Both the position numbers and the translations under genes were made by a program. The notes beneath the pieces were generated by a model. That model had not been told where the DNA came from. It ran no database searches and saw nothing but the letters and a program-made list of their open reading frames with translations. 64,000 bases of DNA from Homoserinimonas sp. OAct 916 (lineage in GTDB: Bacteria > Actinomycetota > Actinomycetes > Actinomycetales > Microbacteriaceae). The stretch covers positions 124,001 through 188,000 of the forward strand of contig NZ_QJHB01000004.1 in the NCBI RefSeq assembly GCF_003260275.1. The letters run 5' to 3'. The first letter of the stretch is position 1; every line of letters begins with the position of its first letter. This document shows positions 49,060-58,218 of this stretch, one piece after another.

Positions 49060-50427
49060 TCACTCCGTGAGGTCGAGCATCGGAGTCTTCTGCCGGAACC
49101 CGCGCGTCAGGAGCAGCAGATAGATGAACCCGACCGCCAGCCAGATCAACCCGATCACGAGCGTTCGAGGCGACAGGCTCGTCCACAGCCAGATCGTGAG
49201 GCCGAATCCGATCAACGGGACGACGAGATACGTGAAGACATGCATCCCGTGGCGCCGCTTGTCGTCCAGGTAATAGTGCTTGATCACCGCCAGGTTGACC
49301 GCGGAGAACGCGATCAACGCACCGAAGCTGATCATCTCCGACAACATCCCCAGGTCGATCACGAGCGCGAACAGTGAGACGACCGAGACCGCGAGGATCG
49401 ACAGCACCGGGGTGCGGAACCGCTCGTTCAGCCGCCCGAAGAAACCACGGGGCAGTACGCCATCCCGGCCCATTGCGAACAGGATGCGTGAGACTGACGC
49501 CTGGGAGACCAGGGCAGACCCCGCCGCACCGGCGACATAGGCGGCGATGAAGAACGCACCGAGGAACTGGCCGCCGGCGGCCTTCATCACGTCGATGGCG
49601 GCGGAGTCGGCGTTGCCGAAGGAGTGGTCGGGCAGCACGAGGTGACCCACGTAGGCCAGGCCCACGAACAGCACTCCGGCGATCAGCGTGATTGCCATGA
49701 TCGCGATCGGCAGGCTCCTGCGCGGATCCTTGGTCTCTTCGGCAAACGTCGAGACGGAATCGAAGCCCAAAAACGACAGGCACAGGATGGCGGCTCCGGC
49801 CATGACTGGCCCGAATCCGCCCGGATCCCCCGTGCCGGCGAACGGTGCCAGGAGGTTGACAGTGGAGCTCTGGCTGACCTGGTTGATTGCCATGGCCACG
49901 AAGACCACGATGAAGATGAGCTGAACCGCGATGAGGACCATGTTGGTGCGCGCGATCGACACGATCCCCACGATGTTCAAGATCGTCACCACGAGGATGG
50001 TGGCGAGGATGAACACCCAGGCGGGAATCGTCTGGAAGGTCTCATGCAGATAGATTCCGATCACCAGGTAATTGATCATGGGCAGGAACAGGTAGTCGAG
50101 CATGAGCGCCCAACCGGTGAGGAACCCGATCCCGGGACCAAAACTTCGCTGGCTGTAGGTGTAGGCCGAACCGGCAAACGGGAAGGCCCGCGACATCAGG
50201 CCGTAGGACCTGGCGGTGAACACCATCGCGACCAGGGTGACGATGTAGGCCAGGGGTAACCGGCCACCGGTGACCTGGGTGACGATGCCGTAGGTGGTGA
50301 ACACGGTGAGCGGCACCATGTAGACCATGCCGAACAGCACGAGCGACGGTATCCCGAGCACACGGCGCAGCTGGCCGGTGTCGGGCTTCAGGTTGCTGAC
50401 CGCCGAATAGATGGGTTGCGTGCTCAT
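49060..50427 (-). CDS. APC-superfamily amino acid permease
   Basis: 455 residues from ATG 50427 (AAGGAG, 5 nt). Twelve membrane segments predicted by eye; hallmark N-terminal LGIPSLVLFGMVYMVPLTVFTTYG and RSYGLMSRAFPFAGSAYTYSQRSFGPGIGFLTGW (APC Gly-rich TM1/substrate region and consensus loop). Closest in feel to the YgjI/PuuP-like APC branch transporting amino acids or polyamines. The stop of the upstream amidohydrolase overlaps its ATG by 4 bp, so permease and hydrolase act together. Substrate unknown. Confidence 0.92.
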   Translation of the reverse strand: MSTQPIYSAVSNLKPDTGQLRRVLGIPSLVLFGMVYMVPLTVFTTYGIVTQVTGGRLPLAYIVTLVAMVFTARSYGLMSRAFPFAGSAYTYSQRSFGPGIGFLTGWALMLDYLFLPMINYLVIGIYLHETFQTIPAWVFILATILVVTILNIVGIVSIARTNMVLIAVQLIFIVVFVAMAINQVSQSSTVNLLAPFAGTGDPGGFGPVMAGAAILCLSFLGFDSVSTFAEETKDPRRSLPIAIMAITLIAGVLFVGLAYVGHLVLPDHSFGNADSAAIDVMKAAGGQFLGAFFIAAYVAGAAGSALVSQASVSRILFAMGRDGVLPRGFFGRLNERFRTPVLSILAVSVVSLFALVIDLGMLSEMISFGALIAFSAVNLAVIKHYYLDDKRRHGMHVFTYLVVPLIGFGLTIWLWTSLSPRTLVIGLIWLAVGFIYLLLLTRGFRQKTPMLDLTE

Positions 50428-52079
50428 GCGTGCTCCTTGGAGTGGGCGGTTGCCAGGTAGGTGCAGGATCCGGCCAGATACGTGGCCTGAACACGGATGC
50501 CTGGGATGTCGAGCGCCGGCCGGGTGCGCGGGTCGGCGCTGAGCCAGACCAGGTCGGCACTCGCGCCCGGGGTGATCTGCCCCCAACCCTCGCTTGTGCG
50601 GTCGGCCAGGGCCAGTGTGGCGACGCCGGCGGTATATGCCGTCAGGGCTGCTGCGACCTCGAGCCGCTCATCGGCAGTCCAGCCGCCGGACGGTTCGCCG
50701 TCTACTGTCATGCGCGAGACTCCGACGGAGATGCCGTCGAGCGGTGCCGCGGACGAGCAGGGCCAATCCGAGCCGAACGACAGGGTGGCTCCGCTGTCGA
50801 CGAGGGTGCGCATGCGGTACTGCTGCTCCGTGCGTTCCGGGCCGAGCCGGGGCACGGTCAGCACGGTCATCAGGGCGTCGAGCTGGGCCCAGAGCGGCTG
50901 CATGACCGGCACGACACCCAGTTCGGCGAAGCGCGCCAGGTCCGCGGGCGCCGCCAACTGCACGTGGGCGATCGCGGGCCGGTTCACCGAGGGCCCGTTC
51001 ACCGAGGCGGCATGTTCGATGGCGTCGAGCGCCGTGCGCACGGCGGCATCCCCGATCGCGTGGATGTGTGCCTGGAACCCTGCGGCATCCACCGCCTGCA
51101 CTGATTCGGCGAGGTGCTCCGGGCTCCAGACGAGCATGCCGTGGTCGTGCATTCCTGAACAGTACGGCTCAAGCAACGCGCCAGTCTCGTTCTCAACGAC
51201 GCCGTCTGCGAAGAACTTCACGCTGTGGGCGGTCAGGTGCGCAGACCCGACGGCTTCCACCCTCGCCCGCGCCTGGACCATGTCCGGCAGGCTCGCTGGG
51301 AAGTGCCGCGGGTCGGCGAGCAGGGCCAGATTGAACCGGGTGGACAGGAGCCCCCGATTGGCGGCAGCCAGGTAGACGTCGATGTCGTCGGATTCGACCC
51401 AGGCATCCTGTACCCAGGTCACCCCGAGGCTCGCGAAATGCTCGCTGGCCCGCTTCAACGCATCGACCCTGTCTTCGAAATCATGCCCCGGGTTCACCGC
51501 GTTCACCAGGTCGATCGCGCCCCACTCCCGAAGCACCCCGAGCGGGGACCCGTCGGCGCGCCGGGGGATCTCGCCGAGCTCCGGCTCCGGAGTATCGGCG
51601 TCGATGCCGGCCATTTCCAGCGCCTTCGAGTTGCACCAAACCGTGTGGTAGTCCCACGCCCGCAACACGACGGGGCGGTCACTGACCGCGTCGTCCAGCC
51701 AGCGCGCGTCGAACAGCCCGCCCTCGGCGAACGATCCGTCGTAGGAGGCCCCGAGGATCCACTCCTTCTCCGGGTTCTCCTTGGCATACCGGCGCACCTC
51801 CGCGATGATCTCGTCCACGCTCGTGCACTGTCGGATGCGCGGACCACAGTCCTCCAGGCCACCGAAGATCGGATGCGCGTGTCCCTCACCGAACGACGGC
51901 ATCAGGAATCCGCCGGCCAGGTCGATTCTCTCCGCATCCTCGCCGGCCGCCGCTTCGGCATCATCTCCGACGGCGGCCACCCGGCCGTCGACGACCAGGA
52001 GCGCGCACTGGTCGGGGCTGTCGGCACCCATCCATACGGTGCCGTTGGTGAAAAGCTGCGGGCGACCGGATTCTGTCAC
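50424..52079 (-). CDS. YtcJ-like metal-dependent amidohydrolase
   Basis: 551 residues from GTG 52079 with GGAGG 7 nt upstream. Amidohydrolase_3 features: LMPSFGEGHAHPIFGGL, SFAEGGLFDARWLD, DYHTVWCNSKALEMAGID, CSGMHDHGMLVWSPEHLA, AHIHAIGDAAVRTALDAIEHA, and SFGSDWPCSSAAPLDGI with the catalytic Asp. In the first motif the canonical HxH is HAH. Relatives hydrolyse N-formyl or N-acyl compounds. With the co-translated APC permease it forms an uptake-and-hydrolysis pair. Confidence 0.9.
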   Translation of the reverse strand: MTESGRPQLFTNGTVWMGADSPDQCALLVVDGRVAAVGDDAEAAAGEDAERIDLAGGFLMPSFGEGHAHPIFGGLEDCGPRIRQCTSVDEIIAEVRRYAKENPEKEWILGASYDGSFAEGGLFDARWLDDAVSDRPVVLRAWDYHTVWCNSKALEMAGIDADTPEPELGEIPRRADGSPLGVLREWGAIDLVNAVNPGHDFEDRVDALKRASEHFASLGVTWVQDAWVESDDIDVYLAAANRGLLSTRFNLALLADPRHFPASLPDMVQARARVEAVGSAHLTAHSVKFFADGVVENETGALLEPYCSGMHDHGMLVWSPEHLAESVQAVDAAGFQAHIHAIGDAAVRTALDAIEHAASVNGPSVNRPAIAHVQLAAPADLARFAELGVVPVMQPLWAQLDALMTVLTVPRLGPERTEQQYRMRTLVDSGATLSFGSDWPCSSAAPLDGISVGVSRMTVDGEPSGGWTADERLEVAAALTAYTAGVATLALADRTSEGWGQITPGASADLVWLSADPRTRPALDIPGIRVQATYLAGSCTYLATAHSKEHA

Positions 52080-52257
52080 GCCATGTCCTCCGATGAGTCA
52101 GTTGTGGGCGTCGTCGCCGCGCAGAGTTGATTCTCGAACCGGTGAACGAACGTTATTGCTATGAGTAGCCTACGGCCGGATCCGCCTTGCCGTTTTGTCA
52201 GCAGAGCTCCGCTCGAGACGATCTCTTCGCCCCGAGAGAGCTCGACACACGGGCTCG

Positions 52258-52491
52258 CTACGAGCTGAGGGGTCGCAGAGCGCTCGACGGGGCCGGGCAG
52301 TGCAATTTGGTCGACTGCCCGTCGCGCCGCTCAATCCGGTGGCTCGACATGATCGCTCCGCACATCGGGCATGCCTTGCCGCTGGCCGGCGGCAGTTCGG
52401 GTTCGCCGTACGGCCCCAGCTGGCACGGTCCGCCCCACGGGTAGAAGAAGTTGAATGCCCTGTCCCACCAGGGAAGTCTCTTCTTCGCCAT
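52258..52491 (-). CDS. Small zinc-ribbon protein
   Basis: 77 residues from ATG 52491: KKRLPWWDRAFNFFYPWGGP, then ACPMCGAIMSSHRIERRDGQ and STKLHCP. The CPMCG...H...HCP arrangement supplies zinc ligands and is shared by short actinobacterial proteins of unknown role (recollection). Start could also be ATG 52497. No SD is obvious. The C-terminal dozen residues are low complexity. Confidence 0.75.
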   Translation of the reverse strand: MAKKRLPWWDRAFNFFYPWGGPCQLGPYGEPELPPASGKACPMCGAIMSSHRIERRDGQSTKLHCPAPSSALRPLSS

Positions 52492-52578
52492 CCGCATCCA
52501 TTCACTGTCAGGCGCACCAGGTGTGCGAACATTCATCCTGACACACCGGCTCCATCCACCCGCACTCGATGCCTCGGT

Positions 52579-52995
52579 TCAGAAGCCCTTGCCGGCATAA
52601 GTGCCCACGCTCCAGGCGTTTCCCTCCGGGTCGAGAAAAGCGATCTCACGGCTCTCGTAGCCCTCGGCGTCGGCCAGCGGCCGGATGATCCGCCAGCCCG
52701 CATCGGCCACTCGGCGTGCGACGCCGGCCACGTCCGGAGTGCACAGATAGGAGGACTGGGTGCCGGGGGCGCCCGCGGAGCCCGACCACCTTTCTTCCCC
52801 GCGATCCACACCCATCATCATGCCGCCGCCGGTGGGCCAGAGAAGCTCTGCGTGCTGGATCGCCCCGTCTTCGCCGCGGTAGACAGCGTGTTCGACGAAG
52901 CCGATCACGCCGACCAGATAGCCCAATGCGGCATCCGCGTCGCCGAACTGGATCGTGATCCATGCCCCGGGCGCTGTGGTTGTTTCGGTACCCAT
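52579..52995 (-). CDS. VOC-superfamily (glyoxalase/bleomycin resistance-like) protein
   Basis: 138 residues. Two beta-alpha-beta modules: WITIQFGDADAALGYLVGVIGFVEHAV and YLCTPDVAGVARRVADAGWRIIRPLADAEGYESREIAFLDPEGNAWSVGTY. This resembles the PhnB/YwbC-like branch; metal use and substrate are unknown. TACCCT (53002-53007, minus strand) lies 6 nt before the ATG: leaderless, and back-to-back with the promoter of the next gene. Confidence 0.9.
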   Translation of the reverse strand: MGTETTTAPGAWITIQFGDADAALGYLVGVIGFVEHAVYRGEDGAIQHAELLWPTGGGMMMGVDRGEERWSGSAGAPGTQSSYLCTPDVAGVARRVADAGWRIIRPLADAEGYESREIAFLDPEGNAWSVGTYAGKGF

Positions 52996-53043
52996 GCGCA
53001 CAGGGTACTCCCCGGCCTCTCCGGATCCACTAGGGTTGCGGCC

Positions 53044-53922
53044 ATGGGATCAGCGTTGACCACCATCGGACTACCGGTCGCACTCGGCATCATCATGTTC
53101 GGGCTCGGCCTCTCGTTGACACGCGGCGACTTCGCCAGGGTGGGCAAACACCCGAAGGCGGTGTTCATCGCCCTGGTCTGCCAACTTGTTCTCCTGCCGG
53201 GGCTCTGCCTGGGTCTCGTGATGCTGTTCCAGCTGCCACCGGTGCTCGCCGTCGGAATGATGCTGCTCGCAGCCAGCCCCGGCGGCACCACCGCCAACCT
53301 GTACAGCCACCTGTTCCGGGGAGACGTGGCGCTGAACATCAGCCTCACCGCCATCAACTCGGTGCTCGCCGTGTTCACCCTGCCGATCATCGTCAACCTG
53401 TCGATCGCCTTCTTCATGCCGGGCGACCAGACCCTCGGTCTGCAACTCGACAAGGTGCTCGAAGTTTTCGCGATCGTGCTGCTGCCGGTGCTGCTCGGAA
53501 TGCTCATCAGGCACTGGCGAACCGGCTTCGCGGATGCCATGGACAAGCCGGTACGCATCGCGTCGATCATCATCCTGGTCATTGTCATCGTGGGCGCCGT
53601 GGCCTCGAACTGGGCACTGCTGGCCGAGAACTTCGCCACGCTGGCGGCGATCACCATCGTGTTCTGTGTGCTGAGCCTCGCGATCGGCTACGTTGTTCCG
53701 CGACTGTTCACCGTCGGCCGGGAGCAGGCGATCGCGTCGAGCTTCGAGATCGGCATCCACAACGCCACCCTCGCCATCGTGATCGCCCAGAGCGTGCTGG
53801 GCCGCGTGGAGATGTCTCTGGCCGCCGCGATCTACGGCGTGCTCATGTTCTTCATCGCCGCCGGGTTCGGGTTTCTGTTGCGCGGCGTTCTCGCACGCAC
53901 CCCCGCGCTCGCGTCCCGCTGA
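53044..53922 (+). CDS. Bile acid:sodium symporter family transporter
   Basis: 292 residues, about ten membrane segments. SBF/BASS signatures: MFGLGLSLTRGDFARVGKHPKAVFIALVCQLVLLPGL, MMLLAASPGGTTANLYSHLFRGDVALNISLTAINSVLA (the crossover motif), and SSFEIGIHNATLAIVIAQSVLG. BASS proteins import organic anions with sodium; bacterial substrates include pantoate-like and sulfonated compounds, and nothing here discriminates. TAGGGT at 53031-53036 precedes the ATG by 7 nt (leaderless). Confidence 0.94.
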   Translation: MGSALTTIGLPVALGIIMFGLGLSLTRGDFARVGKHPKAVFIALVCQLVLLPGLCLGLVMLFQLPPVLAVGMMLLAASPGGTTANLYSHLFRGDVALNISLTAINSVLAVFTLPIIVNLSIAFFMPGDQTLGLQLDKVLEVFAIVLLPVLLGMLIRHWRTGFADAMDKPVRIASIIILVIVIVGAVASNWALLAENFATLAAITIVFCVLSLAIGYVVPRLFTVGREQAIASSFEIGIHNATLAIVIAQSVLGRVEMSLAAAIYGVLMFFIAAGFGFLLRGVLARTPALASR

Positions 53923-53986
53923 CTCGCGCCTCAACCTCACAGTCACTCACGCCCACTTCTCTCCTCACGCGCTCGCGTTCCCGAGT

Positions 53987-54051
53987 GAGGGGTCACGATC
54001 GGCGCCATCCAGCGAAATTCGCGGGCATTGTGGTGACGATATTGACCCCTC
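53987..54051. repeat. 65-bp dispersed palindromic element, copy B
   Basis: Same length, same 8-bp terminal inverted repeat (GAGGGGTC 53987-53994, GACCCCTC 54044-54051) and same GATCGGCGCCA start as copy A at 774-838. The middle differs. It sits between the convergent BASS and PLDc_N-like genes and could act as a terminator. Confidence 0.85.
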
Positions 54052-54065
54052 GACGTCGGTTGGCG

Positions 54066-54121
54066 GGGGCAGGGAAGGCAGGGAGGGCAGGGAGGGCAAG
54101 GAGGGCAAGGAGGGCAGGGAG
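54066..54121. repeat. 9-bp purine-rich tandem repeat
   Basis: About six units of GGGAGGGCA/GGGAGGGCAA in the spacer just downstream of the PLDc_N-like gene. Confidence 0.85.
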
Positions 54122-54129
54122 CGGGCCAG

Positions 54130-54312
54130 TCAGCTGCGGGGCTGGGAGCCGATCGAGAACCAGGCGATCGCACCGATCACCGGGGCGATGAGCACGATCA
54201 GCACCCACAGGGCACGTGCAGAGTCGGAGAGGTGCGAGGCGCGCGCGATCTGCGAGATGGCCACGTAGATCATCACCAGAATGGCGGCAAAAAGCAGCAC
54301 GATGAACAGCAC
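54130..54312 (-). CDS. Small PLDc_N-type membrane protein
   Basis: 60 residues from GTG 54312 with AGG about 8 nt upstream. Two hydrophobic helices (FIVLLFAAILVMIYVAISQI and ARALWVLIVLIAPVIGAIAWF) separated by ARASHLSDS, the standard PLDc_N hairpin. Small proteins of this sort are abundant in actinobacteria with unknown function. The longer reading to 54483 adds a basic non-membrane N-terminus overlapping the CoA-transferase gene end and is unlikely. Confidence 0.8.
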   Translation of the reverse strand: MLFIVLLFAAILVMIYVAISQIARASHLSDSARALWVLIVLIAPVIGAIAWFSIGSQPRS

Positions 54313-54475
54313 GAGCGCTACCTGACCGCGGCTTCGTCGGCCGGCATCCGGCAGAAGGAGACACCCTTGAAGGCGCCGTCGAACCCACTTTCCGGAGCGG
54401 TCGTGAACGGGCCGGCCCAGGCGGCCGGGCCGAGCAGGGTCTCGGCGACGGATCTCGAATTCGCAACCATGCTGA

Positions 54476-55648
54476 TCATTCACTCGGCCTGTCTGTCAAC
54501 CAGTCGGCGCCCTGATGCTCGCCGACATCTGGTGGCACCAGCCGGTATCGGGCGGGGGTGCGCGACAGGGTGATCGGGTTGCTGATCTGCTTACTGGTGC
54601 GGCCGGCGCCGGCGATCTCGGTCACGGCACCGAGGCCGAGTTCCGTGGCGAATGCGATCGCCTGGCCGATGTCATTGACCGGGCCGGCGGGGATGCCCGC
54701 TGCGGTCATCGCGTCGACCCAGCGTGCGACCGAGTCGGTGGCCAGGCGGGCATCCAGAATGGTGCGCAGTTGCACGCGGTTCGCCACCCGGCTCGCGTTG
54801 TTCGCAAACCGCTGATCAGCACTCATCTGCGGAGCCCCAATTATCTCGGCAAGCCTGCCGAACTGGCCGTCGTTACCGACTGCGATCACGAACGGGCCGT
54901 CCTTGGCGGTGAACGTCTCGTACGGGGCAATGCTCGGGTGGGCGTTGCCCATCCGCGTCGGGGACACCCCCGTGTTCAACGCGGCCGACGCCTGGTTGAC
55001 CAGCGCAGACAAGAGCGACGACAGCAGATTCACCTCGACGTGTTGGCCCTCCCCAGTGTGGTCGCGCACGCGCAGTGCGGCCTGAATACCTACTACCGCG
55101 TTCTGTCCGGTGAGCACGTCGATCAGTGCAACACCCGCCTTGGTCGGTTCCGAGTCGGGGTCGCCAGTGACGCTCATCAGGCCGCCCACCGCCTGCACCA
55201 GCAGGTCGTAGCCGGGCAGGTGCGCGCCATCACCAGCACCGAACCCGGTCACCGAGCAGTAGACGAGCGCCGGGTTCTCCGCGGCGAGGGTGTCGTAGCC
55301 GAGCCCGAACCGCTCCATCGTTCCCGGACGAAAGTTCTCGATCAGCACGTCGGCGCTGAGGGCGAGCCGGCGGGCCTCGGCCGCACCGGCCGGCTCGCGC
55401 AGGTTGCAGATGATCGACCGCTTGTTGCGGTTGACGCTCGCGAAATAGGTGCCCCGGCCGGAGGCATCGACCGGTGGAGTCCAGGAGCGGGTGTCGTCGC
55501 CTGCCGGCGACTCGATCTTGATCACGTCGGCGCCCAGGTCGGCGAGCATCATCGACGCGTACGGCCCGGCCAGAACACGGGAGAAGTCGGCGACACGGAT
55601 TCCAAAAAGGGGCGCATCCGGGTCAGGGCTCAGCGGCTGTTTGCCCAA
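54476..55648 (-). CDS. CaiB/BaiF family III CoA-transferase
   Basis: 390 residues from TTG 55648 (GGAGA upstream). Family III features: FGIRVADFSRVLAGPYASMMLADLGADVIKIESPAGDDTRSW, FASVNRNKRSIICNL, DVLIENFRPGTMERFGLGYDTL, YCSVTGFG, and GYDLLVQAVGGLMSVTG with the catalytic Asp in the usual region after GVALID. It moves CoA between carboxylic acids. The divergent LysR gene is the probable regulator. Substrate unknown. Confidence 0.93.
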   Translation of the reverse strand: MGKQPLSPDPDAPLFGIRVADFSRVLAGPYASMMLADLGADVIKIESPAGDDTRSWTPPVDASGRGTYFASVNRNKRSIICNLREPAGAAEARRLALSADVLIENFRPGTMERFGLGYDTLAAENPALVYCSVTGFGAGDGAHLPGYDLLVQAVGGLMSVTGDPDSEPTKAGVALIDVLTGQNAVVGIQAALRVRDHTGEGQHVEVNLLSSLLSALVNQASAALNTGVSPTRMGNAHPSIAPYETFTAKDGPFVIAVGNDGQFGRLAEIIGAPQMSADQRFANNASRVANRVQLRTILDARLATDSVARWVDAMTAAGIPAGPVNDIGQAIAFATELGLGAVTEIAGAGRTSKQISNPITLSRTPARYRLVPPDVGEHQGADWLTDRPSE

Positions 55649-55982
55649 CTAGGTGTCTCCGTACTGAAGTTCAAGGGGTTCGTCACTGGTGAGATTACCA
55701 GTTGGAGTGGATGGTCGCGGTGGCACAGCAACGGGAGGGCAGTCCTGACGGCGGAACCGCACGACTGAACCGCACTTCTGAACTGCACGGCACGATGAGA
55801 GGTCGGCCCCGCGTTCGCGACGGCACGGAGGGCGCGGCACGAGAAGGCAAGTGGCTGCCTGGAGGCGGGGAAGCACGGGCATGGAAGCGACGGCCCGTGG
55901 TGACTTCAAACGGTCATAACAAAAACCGTCTCGGGCGATCAACGAGTATTGATGAATCTTATGGCTAACTAGACTGGCGACC
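55649..55982. promoter_or_regulatory. Divergent promoter region, CoA-transferase and LysR
   Basis: 334 bp. The LysR gene has TAGACT (55970-55975) 7 nt before its ATG. The A+T-rich stretch 55915-55965 is the likely LysR binding region, but no unambiguous T-N11-A palindrome was fixed. The remainder holds no gene. Confidence 0.45.
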
Positions 55983-56915
55983 ATGATCGAGATCAAGCAC
56001 CTCCGGCTCGTGCGCGCCCTGGCCGAACACGGCAGCCTGTCGGCCGCCGCCCGGGCACTCGGCTACTCGCAGCCCGCCGTCACCCAGCAGCTGCAACGCC
56101 TGGAGGCCCTGCTGGAGACCCCGCTGATCACCCGAACCACGCGCGGCGTGCACCTCACCGGGGCCGGCGACGTGCTGCTCAAGCACGCGACCAGCGTGCT
56201 GTCGACGATGTCGCTCGCGCAGGCCGAGGTCGAGGCCGTCGCCGGGCTGCGCTCCGGTCGGGTGCGGGTGGCCGCGTTCCCGAGCGCGGCCGCGACCCTC
56301 ATTCCGCCGGCGTTCGCCGCAATGACTCGGGAGCACCCGGGCATCCTGTTCACCCTGCTGGAGGCGCTGCCAGATCAGGCGTTGCAGATTCTGCGCAACG
56401 GCGACTGTGACATCGCGCTGGTCTACCGCTACACGAACGGCCCGGATGCCACGGAGCCGGCCCCCACCCCGGCCGATGAGGTGACCACCGGGCTGCTCGA
56501 AGAGAACGTGCATGTCGCGCTGCCGGCATCCCACCCCGCGGCCATCCGGCGCACGGTGCGTCTGGACGAGCTGCGCGATGATCACTGGATCGCTGGCTGC
56601 CCCTCCTGCCGCGGCAACCTGGTGAAGTTGTGCTCGCATGCCGGTTTCGACCCCAACATCGCCTTCGATACCGACGACTACGTGGCACTCCAGGGACTGG
56701 TCGCCGCCGGACTCGGGGTGGCGCTGGTGCCCGACCTCATGCTCGCGGCCGTCAGGCCCGACCCAGGGCTCGTGCTCAAACGCATCAGCACCGCGCCGAT
56801 GCGCACCATCCGGGCGGTGTCGTCGGCCTCTCTCCTGCGCGTGCCGGGTGTCGCTCAGACGGTGGATGCCCTCGGCGTGGTCGCCCGCGACCTCGACCTG
56901 GTACACGTGGCCTGA
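55983..56915 (+). CDS. LysR-family transcriptional regulator
   Basis: 310 residues. N-terminal HTH MIEIKHLRLVRALAEHGSLS followed by AAARALGYSQPAVTQQLQRLEALLETPLI is canonical; the rest is the LysR effector domain (VRVAAFPSAAATLIPPAFAAMTREHPGILFTLLEALP; LVAAGLGVALVPDLML). A CPSCRGNL segment in the effector domain contains two Cys, possibly redox-sensitive or structural. It probably controls the divergent CoA-transferase gene. Apparently leaderless. Confidence 0.94.
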   Translation: MIEIKHLRLVRALAEHGSLSAAARALGYSQPAVTQQLQRLEALLETPLITRTTRGVHLTGAGDVLLKHATSVLSTMSLAQAEVEAVAGLRSGRVRVAAFPSAAATLIPPAFAAMTREHPGILFTLLEALPDQALQILRNGDCDIALVYRYTNGPDATEPAPTPADEVTTGLLEENVHVALPASHPAAIRRTVRLDELRDDHWIAGCPSCRGNLVKLCSHAGFDPNIAFDTDDYVALQGLVAAGLGVALVPDLMLAAVRPDPGLVLKRISTAPMRTIRAVSSASLLRVPGVAQTVDALGVVARDLDLVHVA

Positions 56916-57067
56916 GCCCGATCACGCCCGCAGGCCATAAGCAACCATGATGGTGTGTCAAACATATTGGCTATTGTCTGGATGCCCGGCCTTTGTCATC
57001 GTGGGAGGAGCACCGGGACGGCGCGGCCGATGATTGCGCATGCCCGGCGAAGGAATGGAAACCACCG

Positions 57068-58180
57068 ATGCCCGCGACCACCCGAAACTGGGTCTGTGCT
57101 GCGATCTCCCGGCTCGAGGCCGAGATGGCCTGCAGCCCCGAGACCCCACTGACGAGGTTTCCGCTACCCGAGGCCTGGGGCATCGACCTTTATCTCAAGG
57201 ATGAGTCGGCCCATCCGACCGGGTCTCTGAAGCACAGACTCGCCCACTCATTGTTGCTCTACGCGCTCGCCAACGGCGACGTCGACGAGAACACCACGCT
57301 GGTCGAGGCATCCAGCGGATCGACCGCGGTGTCGGAGGCCTACTTCGCCCGGCTGCTGGGCCTCCCGTTTGTGGCGGTGGTGCCGGCGGCGACGAGCCCG
57401 CAGAAGATCGCGCTGATCGAGGAGAACGGCGGCCGGTGCGAGCTGGTTGAGCCGGCCGCGCTGTATGCCGAAGCCGAACGGCTCGGGGCACAACCAGGCT
57501 GGTTCTACCTCGATCAGTTCAGCAATGCGTCTGTTGCCACCGACTGGCGGGCATCCGGAAACATCGCCCACGCGATCTTCGACCAGTTGAGCGGCGAGCG
57601 CTATCCCGAGGCGGAATGGATCGTGGTCGGCGCCGGCACCGGCGGCACCAGCGCAACGATCGGACGATACTGCCGGTACAGCCAGGTGCGCACCCGGGTC
57701 GCCGTGGTCGACCCAGAGGGCTCCGCGTTCTACTGCGCGTGGTTCGAGGGACGGCGCGATGTGACAGCCTGTGGCTCCCGCATCGAAGGCATCGGGCGGC
57801 CCCGAGTGGAACCGTCCTTCGTCCCGGCCGTGATCGACGAGATGGTGCAGGTTCCCGATGCGGCCTCCCTCGCCGCGATGAACCTATTGGGTGCCTCGGG
57901 TTTCAGCGTCGGGCCGTCCACCGGCACCAACCTGTATGGCGCGTTCCAGTTGGTTGCGCGGATGCTCGCCGACGGCGTGCAGGGCAGCGTGGTCACGGTC
58001 ATCTGCGACAGCGGCGAGCGCTACCTCGACACCTACCAGTCAGTGGAGTGGGTGCAGGAGCACGGATTCGACCTCGAACCCCATGACCAGGTCATGCGGC
58101 ACTTCCTGGCGACCGGCGAGTGGCCGGCGGCCGAGCCGGGTTCATTCGATTTGAGCTCCCCTGCGCTCAGCGCGAACTGA
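57068..58180 (+). CDS. PLP-dependent cysteine synthase-fold enzyme, Cds1-like
   Basis: 370 residues from ATG 57068. PLP Lys55 in [12 protein letters not shown], the substrate loop [27 protein letters not shown], phosphate loop [16 protein letters not shown], and [12 protein letters not shown] near the C-terminus. The pattern and length fit the mycobacterial L-cysteine desulfhydrase Cds1, which releases H2S from cysteine, rather than a synthase. No sulfur-assimilation genes adjoin it. Convergent with the thiolase gene, spacer 38 bp. Confidence 0.88.
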   Translation: MPATTRNWVCAAISRLEAEMACSPETPLTRFPLPEAWGIDLYLKDESAHPTGSLKHRLAHSLLLYALANGDVDENTTLVEASSGSTAVSEAYFARLLGLPFVAVVPAATSPQKIALIEENGGRCELVEPAALYAEAERLGAQPGWFYLDQFSNASVATDWRASGNIAHAIFDQLSGERYPEAEWIVVGAGTGGTSATIGRYCRYSQVRTRVAVVDPEGSAFYCAWFEGRRDVTACGSRIEGIGRPRVEPSFVPAVIDEMVQVPDAASLAAMNLLGASGFSVGPSTGTNLYGAFQLVARMLADGVQGSVVTVICDSGERYLDTYQSVEWVQEHGFDLEPHDQVMRHFLATGEWPAAEPGSFDLSSPALSAN

Positions 58181-58218
58181 CCGCTGCCCCTGTTCGCCCC
58201 CGGAGGGAACGAGTCACA

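Noticed and set aside
56955-56975. Possible sixth copy of the regulon operator (TGTCAAACATATT)
   Set aside because: The centre has two extra bases compared with the other five sites and the downstream gene is not obviously proline-related.
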